Source: Baylisascaris procyonis
Taxonomy: Eukaryota > Nematoda > Chromadorea > Rhabditida > Ascarididae
Direction: 5' to 3'
NCBI GenBank assembly: GCA_037389465.1
Contig: JAZARR010000213.1
Coordinates: 2,403,501-2,467,500, forward strand
DNA: 64,000 nucleotides
This document shows positions 1 to 14,300 of this stretch, one piece after another. Position 1 is the first letter of the stretch; each line of letters begins with the position of its first letter. The translations under genes and the position numbers were made by a program. The notes beneath the pieces were generated by a model that ran no database searches, was not told the DNA's origin, and worked only from the letters and a program-made list of their open reading frames with translations.

Positions 1-58
1 GGGGACGAGTAACACTCGACACCGCTCCCAATTTCGGTCCCAGATAATTGAAAGGCGG

Positions 59-149
59 TCATCCGAGTCAGACTAGTTTAACTCATCTCCGGATGATCAA
101 GGAATTAACTCAGTCCTGGCGTAGTTCCGGTTGTGACCGAGGCCAGGAC
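59..149. other. Two consecutive stem-loops in a GC-richer left edge
   Basis: TCATCCG (59-65) pairs with CGGATGA (90-96). GTCCTGGC (113-120) pairs with GCCAGGAC (142-149), and within its loop CGGT/ACCG can form an inner stem. The first 160 bp are GC-richer than what follows, which suggests the edge of a repeat cut by the window. Confidence 0.4.
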
Positions 150-3100
150 CGGAATAAACCTACACCTCAGGTATATTCAACGTACATGACACACAGCAAT
201 ACGATGTAGACGACGAGAATGTACTGTAACGACGAAAATAAAACAACAACAGTACATATTAGAATCCAGCTTCCATTTCGAAGGATTTGTTTGCTTAGCT
301 AATGACGAATGATATTCGGCGTATACTTTACTAACGGAAATGAAAACGACACATCTTTATATGATGGTAGACCTCATAAAACTTCCTATGAAATCCTTAT
401 AATCAAGGAAATTTCCGTTGGAAGATGAAAAGGAAAAACCGGTGGAAGGATGTTCTAATTGAGCGATGAAGTACTTGAACATAACACTGAAAGAATTGTT
501 CATATTAAATGCACTATATAGAGAATATACATATAGTATTTCATAGTATTTAGACTAAAGTAACAATATAGTGAAGAAAATAAATCATATATCGTATAGC
601 CTCGAATAGAGCCCCTGTCCTTCAAATACAGCTTTCGTTGTATTGCAGAAGAATCGTAATAACCTCATGGCCTTCTATCGGAGATTATATAACATTTCGT
701 CTTGAAAGTTCTTTAACTAAGGTCAATGTCGTTGTGGGTTGCTTGCACTTCTTCTTCAACGAGCATTTATATGCATTTCATGGTGGGCAATGCAAATATC
801 GATCGAACGGCTTCACATAAGCAATACAAACGAAAAACTTCACCATCGTTGAAGTGGGTGATGTTGAAAAACGAAAAGACTACAGCAAAAGTGGAGACAT
901 AACAATTGAGAGAAGACGAGCAAATAGATCCGAAGTAGTGTGCACCCGACTGGTTGCACGTAACGTGAACACATACATGCACATGTAATACTCATCGACT
1001 GGTAATAACAGATTCATCGACTGGCACTGATAGATCGAAAAAAATTTCAAATAGTAAAGCGATTGCCATAGATAGTAGGATTTATTGCAATGAATTCATT
1101 GCGATTGCGCAAATTTTGCATCAAATTAAGTTGAATTATTCTATAAGTTTGCATTTTATTCAGCTTTGTTTATTTCATTGAATTTCTATCCCACATGCTA
1201 ATAATTTCACTTGTTGATAACAATCACTATATTTACTATTATTGAGAGTTCATTCACTAATTAATTGAATATTTCATTTTTGCGTTCATTGCATTGAAAT
1301 TTTTCAATTTTCAATTGTAATATGCTATTCACAATCGTATCGACAAAAGTCCTCAAAAAATGATCATTGACGTCATCAAGTGAAGAGCATTTTATTGCTC
1401 TCTGTCTATACGTGCTGAATGAATACGTCAAGGTGTAGCGTCAGTTTTTGACGCTATCATAATCTCTAGATGCTTAATCAATACAAGTTTGTCACAATAT
1501 CATATTGTATCGTATCGATTCAGCTTGAATTTCTTATAACAAAATATCAAAAATGTCGAATACTTAGAAATCATCAACAATATCTTTTAGAAAAGGTGCT
1601 ACTAATTTATTGCCTACTAAATGATGATAGAAAAATAATCGGTGAGTGAGAGTAATCGAAGGTTTACTCATATATCAGAGTGCATCGTATTCGATGCTTA
1701 TTTGAGCTATTAAAAGAAGGCAATAATTTGTATTTTCACATTTTAACGGGGGAAGTTTTGAGCTTTTATGTGATCATCACACAACAACTAAACTTTCAAG
1801 TGAATTTTATCGCAATTGATATGCTCTCAAGTGATCATCAATGAAATATTCCGATAAATTTGGTATAAAATGTGAAGCTATTAACCTCCCAGAAACACGC
1901 TGTAATAGAAAGTACATCAACTGACATAAGTGCTTCATGTGATTGACGATGGGAAAATGTAAACGGGTTTCTCTTTGCATCATCTTCCATCTCTAAGCAT
2001 ACCGTTTAGCACTATAATAATGCTTCACATTCGAAAGATACTGAAAATATTCGATTTTGGTTATATTATAGAAAGGTAAAACGATTTTCAATCACAAAAA
2101 GTTTTGCGAAAGTATTGAAACTATATAGTTTTTGCTGTTTAACATTGATACGAACACTTTGCGCTGTATTGCACATATAGATGCATCTAAATATGCTGTG
2201 CAAAATAAGAGCAGACAAAACAGAGTGTGTTAGGGTGAGCGGGAAAAGAAACAGCATGAATGTTACTTTATGGCACCTCTATGCATCACGTTTCACCTGG
2301 CACCATAGCACAACTGGTCTATAATTTGAAACTATCGTGCTGACGAAATGTTCCCTATGAAATGATAAAAGATGGCACGTCGTTACCTTCTAATTCACTT
2401 TTATTCGATGACTATTTTTGGTGAAAAAGAATTGCATAGTATATATGTGGTACTTAGAAGGTGTGAAGTTACATGCACGAATATACAACAGGAAAAATGG
2501 CACTCATTTATAACGCCACTCGTAGAAAATCGCCCTTTATATATTTTCGATTGAATACTTAAGCTACTTTAGGCATTAAAAAGCATTCCGCATATATAAT
2601 AAGCGTACTTTTTCATTGATCTTTGAATGTTTATGGAAGTGTTTGGTGAGACAAGCATCATAAACAATAACGAGCATGTATTATGGACCCAACTTCATTG
2701 TTGATTTCCACTCCTGCTCGCTAATGTTGTCATCTCTCATGGAAATCGTACTTCTTTTTGCATTAGTCTCTTATTCTCAATTATTTTGTGGGAATTGAAT
2801 AATTGCGTTGCTTTTTTCTATTATTTAATCCTTTGCTTCCGAATGTTCTTCCATCTATTTAACAGTTTGCAATCACTTGGAACATTTGCGTTTCAAATGC
2901 TTTGAAATCCAGATCATTCTTGATTAATTCACTTATTTATAAATTTTCAGATGATCTGAAGATGTGATATTTTGAGGTCGTTTTGCATTTTCGAATGGAT
3001 GACTAAATTTTTTTTTTCAATTTTAGTGATATCGTTCCAAGTTGTGCTTCTACTACATGTGCTTATTCTTCTACGATAGATCACGTGATCTACAAGATGG

Positions 3101-3347
3101 TGATTCGACTTTTTTGCTTAGAATAAAGTTGAAAATTGGAATTAAACATTTGCTTGGGAGCCTCGAAAGTGCATTTGTTTAGGATGTAGGATTTCGCTTA
3201 TAAAAATCGGTGGAAGTTTTTTTTTTTTGCTAGAGCTTCATCACTATCTTCCCAATAATGTCCATTTTCACATAAGCTCAAACCATCTATAAACGCTTGC
3301 TGTGCCGAAGATTCAAGTGTCTTCATCACTTCATCGCGATTTTTTGC

Positions 3348-3378
3348 CATCTCTCATGCTGCCATCTCTCATGGGAAT
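3348..3378. repeat. Tandem GCCATCTCTCATG motif
   Basis: GCCATCTCTCATG occurs twice in a row, and a related TCATCTCTCATGG lies about 620 bp upstream near 2730. Confidence 0.6.
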
Positions 3379-4336
3379 GAGGTTTTTAAATTGGTATCAT
3401 CTATAACGATTCCATGAAGCGCTTCTTGCGGCTGCAAGCACAACGATCATCTATCCAGCGTCCATCTATATGTCTCGAAAACTGTTGGTTGCCGAAGACG
3501 GGAGTAAATTGTTCTACAGGTTCATGCAGAAACCATCATTTTTTAATAATACTAGTCCCACAAGTGAGAAATTTCGATAAATGTGCCTAATAGGCCTAAT
3601 TTTACGACTACTGAAGTCATGAGACAAATTAATCCTTGACTTTCACCCGATTATTACGCTAGTAAAATCCTCCGATTTATAGCCGTCAAAATTAGAGGGG
3701 TGGCCTTAGGATTTAAAACTAACCTCTCTCCCTCTCGTTACTAGCCAATGGTACTGCAGCTTCTACTCTCATATGACCATTAATAAGATTTAGCTCAGTG
3801 GCACACAATATAAAAATTCAGCTAGTTGAAGCATTTTGACATAGCATTGTCAAGAATTGGTTAGTGCAGATTCGATCGATTGATCATCAAGAACATGTGC
3901 ATATTGAGTATCGATCGATCGAATCGATCGCTGTTGTCTAGCACAGCATTGCGCTTGATCTTGTGTTGCAATGATTGTGGAGAGAGGGAACGCATGTTGA
4001 TGTGTGCTATAGACGTGTATCGCAAACACAGCACTTCACTCACCATCAGCTCTCCATTTTTCCTAATCGTATGATTATCGAGGGACTTTTTCAACAGCTC
4101 TTGAAATGAATTCTTTATTCGAATCAAAGTAATATTCATTCATGTAATGGGGGGAACATCGATGAGTGCTTAGAATTTAGACGATTTATATCAATAATAC
4201 GATATTTGGTACTGTTTCAATATTGTAAATGAGTGCTTGCTATTGCTTGAGAAATAATTGTGCTTTATAATCGGCAATTCATTGCAATATTTATTAACTG
4301 AGATCGATAACACATCCCGTTGTTAAATATTAAAAA

Positions 4337-4354
4337 ATATATATATATATATAT
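4337..4354. repeat. Short (AT)n run
   Basis: 18 bp of AT in an A/T-rich stretch. Confidence 0.8.
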
Positions 4355-4832
4355 TTATCAAATTATAACACTATTAAAACAACTTATATGCACATTTCAA
4401 TTAAAGGCAAATTAGCATATTCAATATGGGAAGTTTCGCTTCTCAATTAGAAATAAGTGTTAAACCTAATAAAAGGCCTCATAGTGCATTTTGCTCCTCT
4501 TCTAGCTAGCCTATATTAGATCATAGAAAATTAAACTCTAATATCAGTTCTTTTTTTTTTAATCTGCTCCTTCAGTTGCTATGATTGAATTCTATAAAAA
4601 TCTTTCTCTGAGAAAATCTAATGATTTTCTTCAATTTGTCATTTGTCTTGTTTCAAGTTGTGAATAAATTAGTTAATAATAATAAAGTTTAATAAATTTT
4701 CGAAGTTGCAATCAATTATTTGCGGGAATTCGAAAATTTAGTGTCACAATTATTCAGCCACTTAAATGCACAGACAAGCAGACATACAGACATACACATA
4801 GACATTGTTGCAACCAGAAGAAATGTTTTTAA

Positions 4833-5150
4833 AGATGTAGTAGTATAATAGTTTTTTTTTTTTGGTTATGACCTTTAATGCGTCGAATAGAGATGGAATA
4901 ATAATTTATGCTGACGTTTCGGCTTTTTCAGATATAATCATAACGACACCAAACTGAAATTCATCGTATAAAATACACTTTTCTACGTTTCATAGAGTTG
5001 CATGTATTCTATATGATGGAATTCAGCTTGGTGTGCTATTCTTATTGCTAAAGAGCCGAAACTTCGGTCAGCACAAATTATTCTTTCATCTCTATTCGAC
5101 GTATTACATCGTCACAACCATAAAAAAAAAACTATTAGACTACTACATCT
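4833..5150. mobile_element. 318-bp near-palindromic hairpin (foldback/MITE-like) element
   Basis: The left arm (from AGATGTAGTAGT at 4833) and the right arm (to ACTACTACATCT at 5150) are inverted copies along almost their whole length. Matching blocks include CGTCGAATAGAGATG/CATCTCTATTCGACG, AATAATTTATGCTGAC/GTCAGCACAAATTATT, and an inner pair around ACACCAAACTGAA/TTCAGCTTGGTGT. Only about 20 bp near 4980-5001 stays unpaired. The sequence is non-coding. A TA occurs at both edges (4830-4831, 5150-5151), which could be a target-site duplication, but the termini are not certain. Confidence 0.8.
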
Positions 5151-8030
5151 ATCGATCATACATACGTCTGCGAAACAACAGTGTTACTACTCGCGTTTTT
5201 AAGGAAATAGTTTTCACAAATTATTGAAAATAAAAAGTTATAGAATTTTATGGATTTTAAAATAATAAATCGGTTTTTCCCCTTTTTTCATCAAATTACT
5301 ATTCTGAATCTTATGGAAGTGGTACTCTGTTTTATCGAAAAAAATAGTAGCCTAGAAAGGAATATCTTCTTCTTCACGATATATTACGTTCCAATCAAAA
5401 TTTTCAATCTTGAAATGAAAGAAATTTCCGTTGAAATCTTTTAGAACCGCATTATTTTTGGGTGAATTCTGAAGAATGCTGAAAGACTAATCGATATTAA
5501 AGAGAAAATGCAAAACAGCATAATAAATAATATAAAATGTTCAATGTTTTATCACAATCGAGTATCATCGTTGCTGGTAATTGCTCGAATCCTATTGTAA
5601 GGTCATTAATGAACTGAAATAAACGACTCAAACTGAAATAAGCTCATAGATAGTACAATAATATATAACATATCAACAATAAATAAATTCTAAACAAAGG
5701 ACACAACCTGATTTATTACTACCAATAAAATTCGGAAATTAACAGAAATTTGAATGCGTATTTTCTTGTACATGGGGACAACATTTGTTGACAAAACTTG
5801 CGGTCACTAAAGCACTCAAGCAGATTACCGTCTAAGCATGCAACGTTTTCCTTTCATGTTTTTGTTTAATAAATAAATCATGCCTTTGTTTTTCATTGTT
5901 GATTGTCTCGACAAAATTGCAAACGAATGATATGTAATGGACCGTATATGTGGAAAACAAAATTAGAAAAAATTAGGAAAACACGGCAGCCAAAAAAAAT
6001 AATGTGCGTTTTTTACAATCTACTCATTCTAATCGATCGAAAATATATCAACAATAAACATAATAAAATAATAAAGTGACGCGCATTACTGAACTTTCTA
6101 AGTGATTAATCAAATTTAAACATTCCCGTGAACATTTCGTTTCGAAACATCAAGAACTTATAAAACAAAATTAAATCTCATTCACCTTCTCAATCTAAAT
6201 AATTTCAGAAATATCTCTTTGAAATGAATCTAAAATTTAATCAAAATTGTCAATACGGAACTATCTTCCACGATACACTTATATTCCATTAAAAGTATAA
6301 AATTTTGATTCGTTTCGTAATTTCAACTAATAAGTAGGTGGGTAGACATATACTTATATAAATAGAGGCAGAATGCGATTCGAATATAGAGTTGCAAATA
6401 TACTGCAAAAAAGAAAATAACAATAAAGAATAATAAAAACTTATAATGATCGTAATAAATATTCATCCGTCATATATACATATTATCGTAATTAAGAAGT
6501 ATATGCAAAAAAAAACACATCTATATACACACATAAAAAGGAATTTTCAAATGCAGATTATTGGAACGGCTTTGAATATTCAAAAATCACATAAATAAAT
6601 TGAGGAATAGATCGCTTAATGATGGAAACATGCAGAGTGATGAAAATAAAATATTATCAAGATGGTGATTTCTGATGTAACCAATAAATCATAAATCCTT
6701 TTCTTTCGATCATAGTTTCTTTCATCACTCTTAAAAACATCAGAAATGATATCGACTAAAGTCATCGATTTGACTATCATAAAACTGGTGAACGATTTCA
6801 CCCTCTTGAATATGCCAAGTGGCTTCAATTTAATTGAGATTTTGGAATTAGAAGAATATGGTAGGTTAACCATTTTGCGCTAAACACCTATCTATGGGGA
6901 GTGTTAGCTGATTCCACCATATAGCCCCCCCCCCCTTATTCGGTTGCAATTTTTTCGCTTATGAATATAGCTCTCCTCTTAAAATCCCCACATCAATAAC
7001 TGAACAAATTTTTGATTACCTGCTAATAGGAAATTCAACAATCTTCATGAAATCAACTTGAATATGCAAATTTTTCAATGAGATGATGATGTTGGAATTG
7101 GAAATATCACAATTGTTGATGAGTAAGATTCGACACATGAATGAGTGATGAATATAAAAGTGGTGATATAATAGTAGCCTCATCGAAAGCTATCATCTCA
7201 CGAGAACGTGGAGTTCCGTTCCTTTCGGCAATATTCACCACTTGTAGTGATTTTGAGCCATTTTGTTGGCTGCGATCTTTATCCAACTTTTTCGTCCTTA
7301 CACAAAGCTTTTGCTTCACTTGCGAACGAAAATGTGCACTGCAAAGCAAACATTACATAGTGTTCTACTTAGTTGCTTCATAGGTGTTATTGGTTGTTTA
7401 TATGCAATATTACTCGAGAAGCAAACTTTCAACGAGAAGCACTCGGAACTCATGAATGAAGGACTTCTGGATATTTGCTTTGCAAAAGTGCAATATATTT
7501 ATGCCACCATGTCTATATGTGTGTCTCTTTTCACCTTGGAAGCTTCAATTCGAACAGCACTGAAAATAAAGTAACTACGACTGTATTGAGCACCTCAGAA
7601 TTGCCTCATATAACACATTTCACGCTCATCCATCAATTCTGAAAGAAATTATTACGCTTATTAAAAGAAATAAATTTGGAACGTATCATATGCCGATCGG
7701 ATTTTCACGTTATCTCATTCGATGCGAAACAAGTGGGAAAACTATCACAACAGTTGATATAATAAGCACTTTTGCGTATCGCTTACTTTATCAATCTCAG
7801 TCCCACAAGTTGTTGAGGGAATGAAACATGCACAAACATGCTTTCATATTTCATTTAAAACAGGACCGTTCACATAGCATCTACAAAGCATTCATTTTCT
7901 GTACGGTTCTGCAAATTTGCATTGTAAAAGTTCATTTTGTTTTGGGCGCATTTCTGCGTTTGTGCAAGACTGAGCCGCATTTTCAGTTACATGTGCCTAT
8001 TCCTCCGATAGCTTGAGTTGGCCGATATAG
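5151..8030. other. Intergenic, no gene supported
   Basis: AT-rich sequence between the hairpin element and the MITE-like element. The open frames near 6.6-7.6 kb overlap on both strands and have no domain or consistent splice context. No canonical AATAAA for gene A was found here on the minus strand between the stop and about 7.4 kb. Confidence 0.6.
6925..6935. repeat. C11 homopolymer
   Basis: Eleven consecutive C residues, out of character for the AT-rich surroundings, where homopolymers are otherwise A or T. Confidence 0.9.
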
Positions 8031-8259
8031 GGTGATCAAGTATCCCGTGATTCGCGTTGATCCATCAGTTTCGACAGTAGTTATAGGCGTTTTAAGCGTT
8101 TAAAAACTGCTAATTCCTTAGGCGGGATACCCCAATTGCTTCCAGTTAATAGGTGTAACATGAAGGTCGGACCCGTTTTGAACGCATTTAAATACATATA
8201 AATTTCTTCAAAGTTGATGGATCAACGTGAGTGCGTTATGCTCATCAAATTTGATCACC
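8031..8259. mobile_element. 229-bp MITE-like inverted-repeat element
   Basis: It begins GGTGATCAA (8031-8039) and ends TTGATCACC (8251-8259). A second inverted block, CGTTGATCCATCA at 8054-8066, matches TGATGGATCAACG at 8215-8227. Inside, GTATCCCG (8040-8047) pairs with CGGGATAC (8123-8130). There is no coding capacity. No clear target-site duplication was found. It sits immediately downstream of the proposed stop of gene A. Confidence 0.55.
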
Positions 8260-8270
8260 TCTGCATTCAG

Positions 8271-8325
8271 TCATTCGTCAGCCAAAACTGCCATACATAC
8301 GCAAATGAATAGTTCGTTCAAGTAG
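8271..8325 (-). CDS. Gene A possible last exon (C-terminal tail)
   Basis: After a 77-nt intron, the acceptor AATATTCAG|C gives SYLNELFICVCMAVLADE and a stop at 8271-8273. This would form a short helix-8-like tail after FCSS. It lies only 11 bp from the inverted-repeat element at 8031-8259. The alternative ending, …CSSRFEFE with a stop at 8387, needs no intron. Confidence 0.4.
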
Positions 8326-11300
8326 CTGAATATTGTTGAAGCTATATTCCACTGGTGCCATTCACAATTATATGAGACTAATTATGCTATTCGAATTCAA
8401 ACCTCGAGCTGCAGAAGAGGAAGAAGTTTGCGACCTTGCCGGAGACGACGAACAAATTCGAAATGAGCACGAACGCGTAGTTCTCTCTTCTTTGATAGAA
8501 ATTCAGATCGATGGTGTACATATAGGTGAAAAGCACTGTTGATGGCACATGCGTAATCAAATAGCATGACACTATCGCCACTACCATTACTGTAACTCGA
8601 CGTTGACTGCTATGTAGCTGACGTGTCCATGCATCTGACCATCTGAACGCATTTATTTATTCGATGAATTTTCGACCTCAGGACCACCAGTTATAATACA
8701 TTCGAGCTATCGTCCCTCATCGGGATTGTTCCAAAAAACCTCGAAATAAATCCACATTACGATTTCGAATCTCCGTTGAAAACAATTCTGGTGCTTCATG
8801 TTGAGTGAATCAATAAAAATGCTGAGTCGTTCGAAATCAACACAGCATGAAACCAAATTACATCAAACAGACGACACAAACAAATCACTAAATTGTGCGC
8901 AATGGTGCTTACACTCGTTTTATATTGCTGGAAACATGTGCTTCAGGCATCAAATTTCCTCACTATATTTTAGGTGCATGGATCAGAGATCATGCTGATG
9001 ACTTTGCAGTACGTTTTCCGCCGCTCTTTCGGTGGAAATTTGTAAATGAGCAAAAAAATGCAAATTCTACCATCAACAATATTGTCTCTAAAGGGTTTTG
9101 GAAGCTCATCTGTGAGAAAAGAATCTTTGAAAATTTTAAGCGGGATATTTTTGGAAAACTGCTTTCCACTGATGAACTCAAAATCAGCATTTAGCGGCGA
9201 ACATTTCGAAGGTCATTTCAACCTTATGCTTTGTCGCCAGAACAAACGCACTTCATAATAAGGACTTATATTGAATGACAATGCTGGCTAGTCCCAATAC
9301 ATAAATGTTTGCCGTTTGTGATTGCATTAATAATTGACAGCTATGAAATTCTCACAAGACAAACTTTCTGGATCGACGACTGATATCGCTGACTGTTGCA
9401 TTCGACGTTTTTGGTAAAAGACTAATCGATATAGACGGTGTATCGGTGGCTGATGATTTCGCCGATTGTGATGCGCGTGGAGCAACGCTCTCAAAGAACT
9501 GAAACTGAGCCTTCATTATACAGAGTGCTCTCATTTAGTTCCATGCATTGAAAGCATGTGATGTGGATGAATTCAATAATAAAACGATTTTAGTTCAATG
9601 AAGAGAATAAATTCAATGAAATCAGATCTCCTCCTCACTCTATGGAAACTACGCTCGAAAATTTAAGCCTTCAAATTTTACTCGGCTCTTCTGGAGCTAC
9701 AAAAATATAAATAAGGAGATAATTCAAAATTTAATAACATGCATAAAAATATTGAAATTCCTTGAAAAAGTTGCATAACCGAGTAGAGCAATTTAATAAA
9801 CGTCAGCCTACAAAGATCAAATGTTTTCTATGATTGGTAATTTTGCACTACTTTATCGATTTATGTTGTATTGTTTCGTTTTCATAGAGTTGATATTATT
9901 GTTAGTCACAATACATCAATACCACTTAAAGAACTTCGGAATTTTTCATAAAATTACTACTGAAAAAATCACTTAATGAAAGCATTAAATAAAGCAGTGG
10001 AAGAATAATGATGCCATATTAAATGTCTTTCATTTCAAATCATAGTGAAAAAAAAAACGAGAAAAGAAACTAAACGATTTAAGGAAACGGACCTTTCGCC
10101 TATGTCGCATATAGTAGATAAGAAACGAGTTAAGAATCGATAATAAAAGAACAGGAAGGAAAACTTGAATAACGATACTCGTCACTGTGAATAGATATTG
10201 AATACCGTTATGGAATTGAGCCACTTGTCGTTGTGCATGTGAATGATTTGCCGCATCTCCATTCTACAACTTACTAATTCCTTAATTAGGATGATCGGAG
10301 TTTCAAATGGCATATTTCGAAGTGCTCGATTTTAAGATAGTATGATACGCTGCGGTTATATCTTCGATTTAGTAGAGAGTATTGCTTTGCTATGAATAAG
10401 ATTAAGGCAAATACCGATAAAATTTTGAAAAAAAAAAACAGCGAATAAATTTCAAGCTGAATGATTGACATACACATTTTTCAATAATTGTTCCATGTTG
10501 CTTTGAAAATTTTTTTCCGGCACGCTGACTTTAGATATATTTTAAAAGCTTTAGAAACCACAGTGGTTAACGTGCCTTCGCTTCATTTTCATAGAGAGCA
10601 TGTGGGATGCAGCGTGACGAACTGAACTGATTAGCGATAAAAACGGATGTAATAACTCAAAAACAGATAATTTCCGGCACTCAAGACTTAGTGATATAAG
10701 AAAAAAAAAGTGATTAGAACGGAAATTTTATTGACGTCGATTTCATTTTTTTCAACAATAAAAAAACTTCGTTCTAAAATTCACATTAACAAGAAAAAAA
10801 ATGAGTGAACATATCTATTATTGAAAAGAAAAAAAAAGAAAAAAAGAAAGACAACATACCGTATTATTTTCATGAATCACTTTAAAGGCGAAATTATGTG
10901 GAAGTGTTAGAAGACCCGTTGTGGTGAATATGCTAAGAAGAAGTAAAGCAAATGACCATGAGCATGTACTGCTGCGCACATGTAACGGTGATTTAATCGC
11001 CCATAATCGATCCAACGATACTGCAACTGTTAACCTGCAAATATATTTCATTAAAAATAATGTTAAAATTGAAATTATTCTATGTGTTTTTTATATAATT
11101 TATCAGCCAAACGTTTCTGACCAACTTAAAAAATTCGAAGTTATTTTTGATAAGTTATGTGCTCGAAGGAGATCGTTAAACATAAATGACTCATCCATAA
11201 GACATATTCTTTATATGGCCAACTCAAAAGTAGCAAAACGCAAAACGGGCGCAAGATGGAAGACGATTGAGGGGAAAATAAGTACAGGGAGTTATTAAAT

Positions 11301-14300
11301 AATGGTGATGTGTCATCTGCAATTTTTTTTCAATGACATAAAATCCGAACAATCAGCACTTTCGATCTCGATGAAGGCCTTGGATGAAAGCTCTATTCTA
11401 CAGACATTAAAAATAAGTCTTATTTGGAATATGATCAAATAAGAGGAGAAAGAGGGATCCTTTAATTCTTATCCGGGAAGATCAACAATTATTATGCTTT
11501 CTTGAAAACATGATATATTTTGAATTTTTTACGCTAAATGGGAGAGTAACCGATATATTTAGCAAAAAGGGTTGCTTCATTGAATAGAGAGTGTATTTTT
11601 CTTTGAGAGTTTTAAAATGGACTTATTTGAAAGCAAAGAAATTTATTCAAAGCGGAAGCCCTGACTCGAGACAATGCAAATGCAAATAATTCGAGAGCAA
11701 CACTGCTCTTATTCGTTTTTCTTAGCAAGAACACAAAAAAAAATTATTAAGGAAATTAGCTGACCAGCTTGAAGCGGCCGAGAACCAGTTCGCGGCAAAC
11801 GTGAAAAGTGTTTTATATTCTACGTAGAACTCGTAGAATTCGGATCGACATTTGGCAGGCGGAATATGTGGATTTACTGAAATCAATAATGGATTTGATT
11901 GACGATCGCAGGAATTCACATTGCGATCAAAAAATATCTTATGACTGTGCAAGTTTTGTAAAGAGTTTCCTTCTGTGTGCTGAGGTGTTTCGCATTTCCC
12001 TAGCAGAAATAGAATGGAATTAAAATATTCGAAGGAAGTTTACATGTATGAATCAAAGCGATGAAATCTTTGATTCCAACGAAACATCTCGGGATCTATC
12101 CACAAAAATTAAGTGAACTCAAATGAAGCATTTCTGAATAAAGTGAGCTGTTTGTAAAAAATTAGACAGCGTCCTTGATCGCATCTTCAGCTCCGTGTCT
12201 TCTTTACTCTATTCCAAAGATTACTAGCAAGTATCATTTTTCAGAGACAATTACTCACTTGATATGATGCAATTCTAGATGATTTAATTAGAAGCTTTAA
12301 AGACATAGATTATAGACATTAATTATAATAGTCGACAGCTAGAATTCATTACAAACTTACATACCGTATTACGCTTACAGCCATCACATACTGTATTACG
12401 CTGACAACCCTTTCAACCGAAATTTTTGCTAGTTGTGAGGAAAGGAACTGCAGTTTCACTTGTTTTCACGACACGAGGATACGGAAGATGCGTATAAAAT
12501 TCATCAATATTGATGGATCGATGGCAGAAAAATGCAATTTTTTTGGATAAGTTAACGTAAATCTATTGGTAGAGTTGACGAGGAATGGTTCCTGTTTTTC
12601 TCATCGAAAAAAGTCTAGAAAGCCTGATACAATAGTAAAATTGAGCTCTATTCAATAAGGCAGCTTTTTTCATTACCCTCCTCCCTACTTCTCCCCCATT
12701 GATTTTTGATCATTCACTTAGAGGGATTATTATGGGACAAGTACGAGTATTGCCACTTTGAGACTATACGAAGAGGGAGAGAGATTAAGGAGGAGATTAA
12801 ATATTAAGAACCTCTCATAAGAGTTGAGAAGCATCGTAAGAAAAAGACATCAACTACGAGACGAGAATTAAATGATTGTTTTCGATTTGATATGCACAGA
12901 GTGCTATGAAATGAAAAATGCAATGGGCTGAAAAAGATTTCATTGCTGAACTAAGCGTTTTGAGATTAGTCAATTCTTTTTTTAAAGCCATCAACTTGCA
13001 ATAAAAATCGATTTTCAACTTCTAAAAAATAAGTGATATTTGCATATTTTTCGAATTGATTGAACATTGCGTAAAAAATTTTCACCTTTTTTATTTTATG
13101 TTACACTTGCATTATGCAAAGCTATTAATTTAACATTTTATAGTAGCTGAGCAAAAGGTTTAGGTGGAAATTTATGTTTGAAAATCAAACATGGAGGATT
13201 TGAGTTAAATGAAGCTTGAAAAAATTTATCGATAATGCAAACATTTAAAAATATAGGAAGCGAATATATACATAGGGAAGGATGTCTTATAGTTTTGAGT
13301 AGCAATTCGTATGAAATTGAAGCATCAAGAATGAGCAATTTCACTGCTAGCAAACACACATCCAACTAGGATAAAGATAACATTTTTTTTTTCGATGGAT
13401 TAAAGCCAAGAATATATTAATTCTAAACTCAAAATTGCCATGCATTTCAAATGATTTAAATTTAAATTGAAGAGTAAAGCGCCTAATTATGAAGCGTTTT
13501 AAGTGGATAGATTCGAGCACAATAGGAAATAATAAACAACTGAAAAGAAAATAAAAATAAAAAATCGCATACCATTTGCGCATTTCGATGTGCGAATAAA
13601 GAATGTAAATCTCGAGAGGTAATGTGGTGTTAATGCCAATAGAAAGAGTGCATCGGCGAGTGCTGTTGCTGCCAATAGAGCATTCGTTCTGAAAACTTTT
13701 CATGAGATTCATTTATCGACTTCTGTAATAAACTGAGAGGAAAAATTAAAGTTGAAATTTTTCAGCCGAATTTCTTCTTCTAATCTATCATATTGTTTCG
13801 AGGAACCGTTAAAAATGATTCCAACTAATAGAAGCTTAAGTTGAATATTCAAATAGAATTTTAAGTGATGAACAGAACCAACTCCACTTAATGTATTTAA
13901 GTAAATCCATATGAAAGCTATTTTCCAATTGAAAAAAAAAAACTGGACTGACGTAACAATGAGATAACTTACTTGACCAAATCATTAAGCAAATCACATT
14001 TTTCCAAATTATAAATTGCAAATTTTCAAGTTCTAAATTTTCCAAAATTTTCCACAGACGAATTTCAAATCAGTAGAGACAAATCAATCGCCCATCAGAC
14101 CAACAAAGATAAACACTATGTGATTGATCAAATATTCAAAAACCTTTCATTCCGTCATAATGCAACATCACATCATCGATTTTCACTTGTTTATCTATTC
14201 ATAGATGCTATTTGAAAGATTGCCCTCTACCAAAAAAAAAAAAAAAATTTTCGACTCTGCTCTAGATTTACTGCTTATAAGATTACGCTGCACAAAAAAA

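Larger units (their letters stand above)
150..4832. other. Intergenic, no gene supported
   Basis: AT-rich DNA with short open frames only (at most about 92 codons), none with flanking splice sites or recognisable protein character. It holds A/T homopolymer runs, GATCGATC clusters near 3895-3930, and the small motif repeats listed separately. Confidence 0.6.

Noticed and set aside
13347..13712. 121-codon minus-strand frame
   Set aside because: It overlaps gene A exon 2 in the wrong frame; the correct frame, set by the splice sites, encodes TM2.
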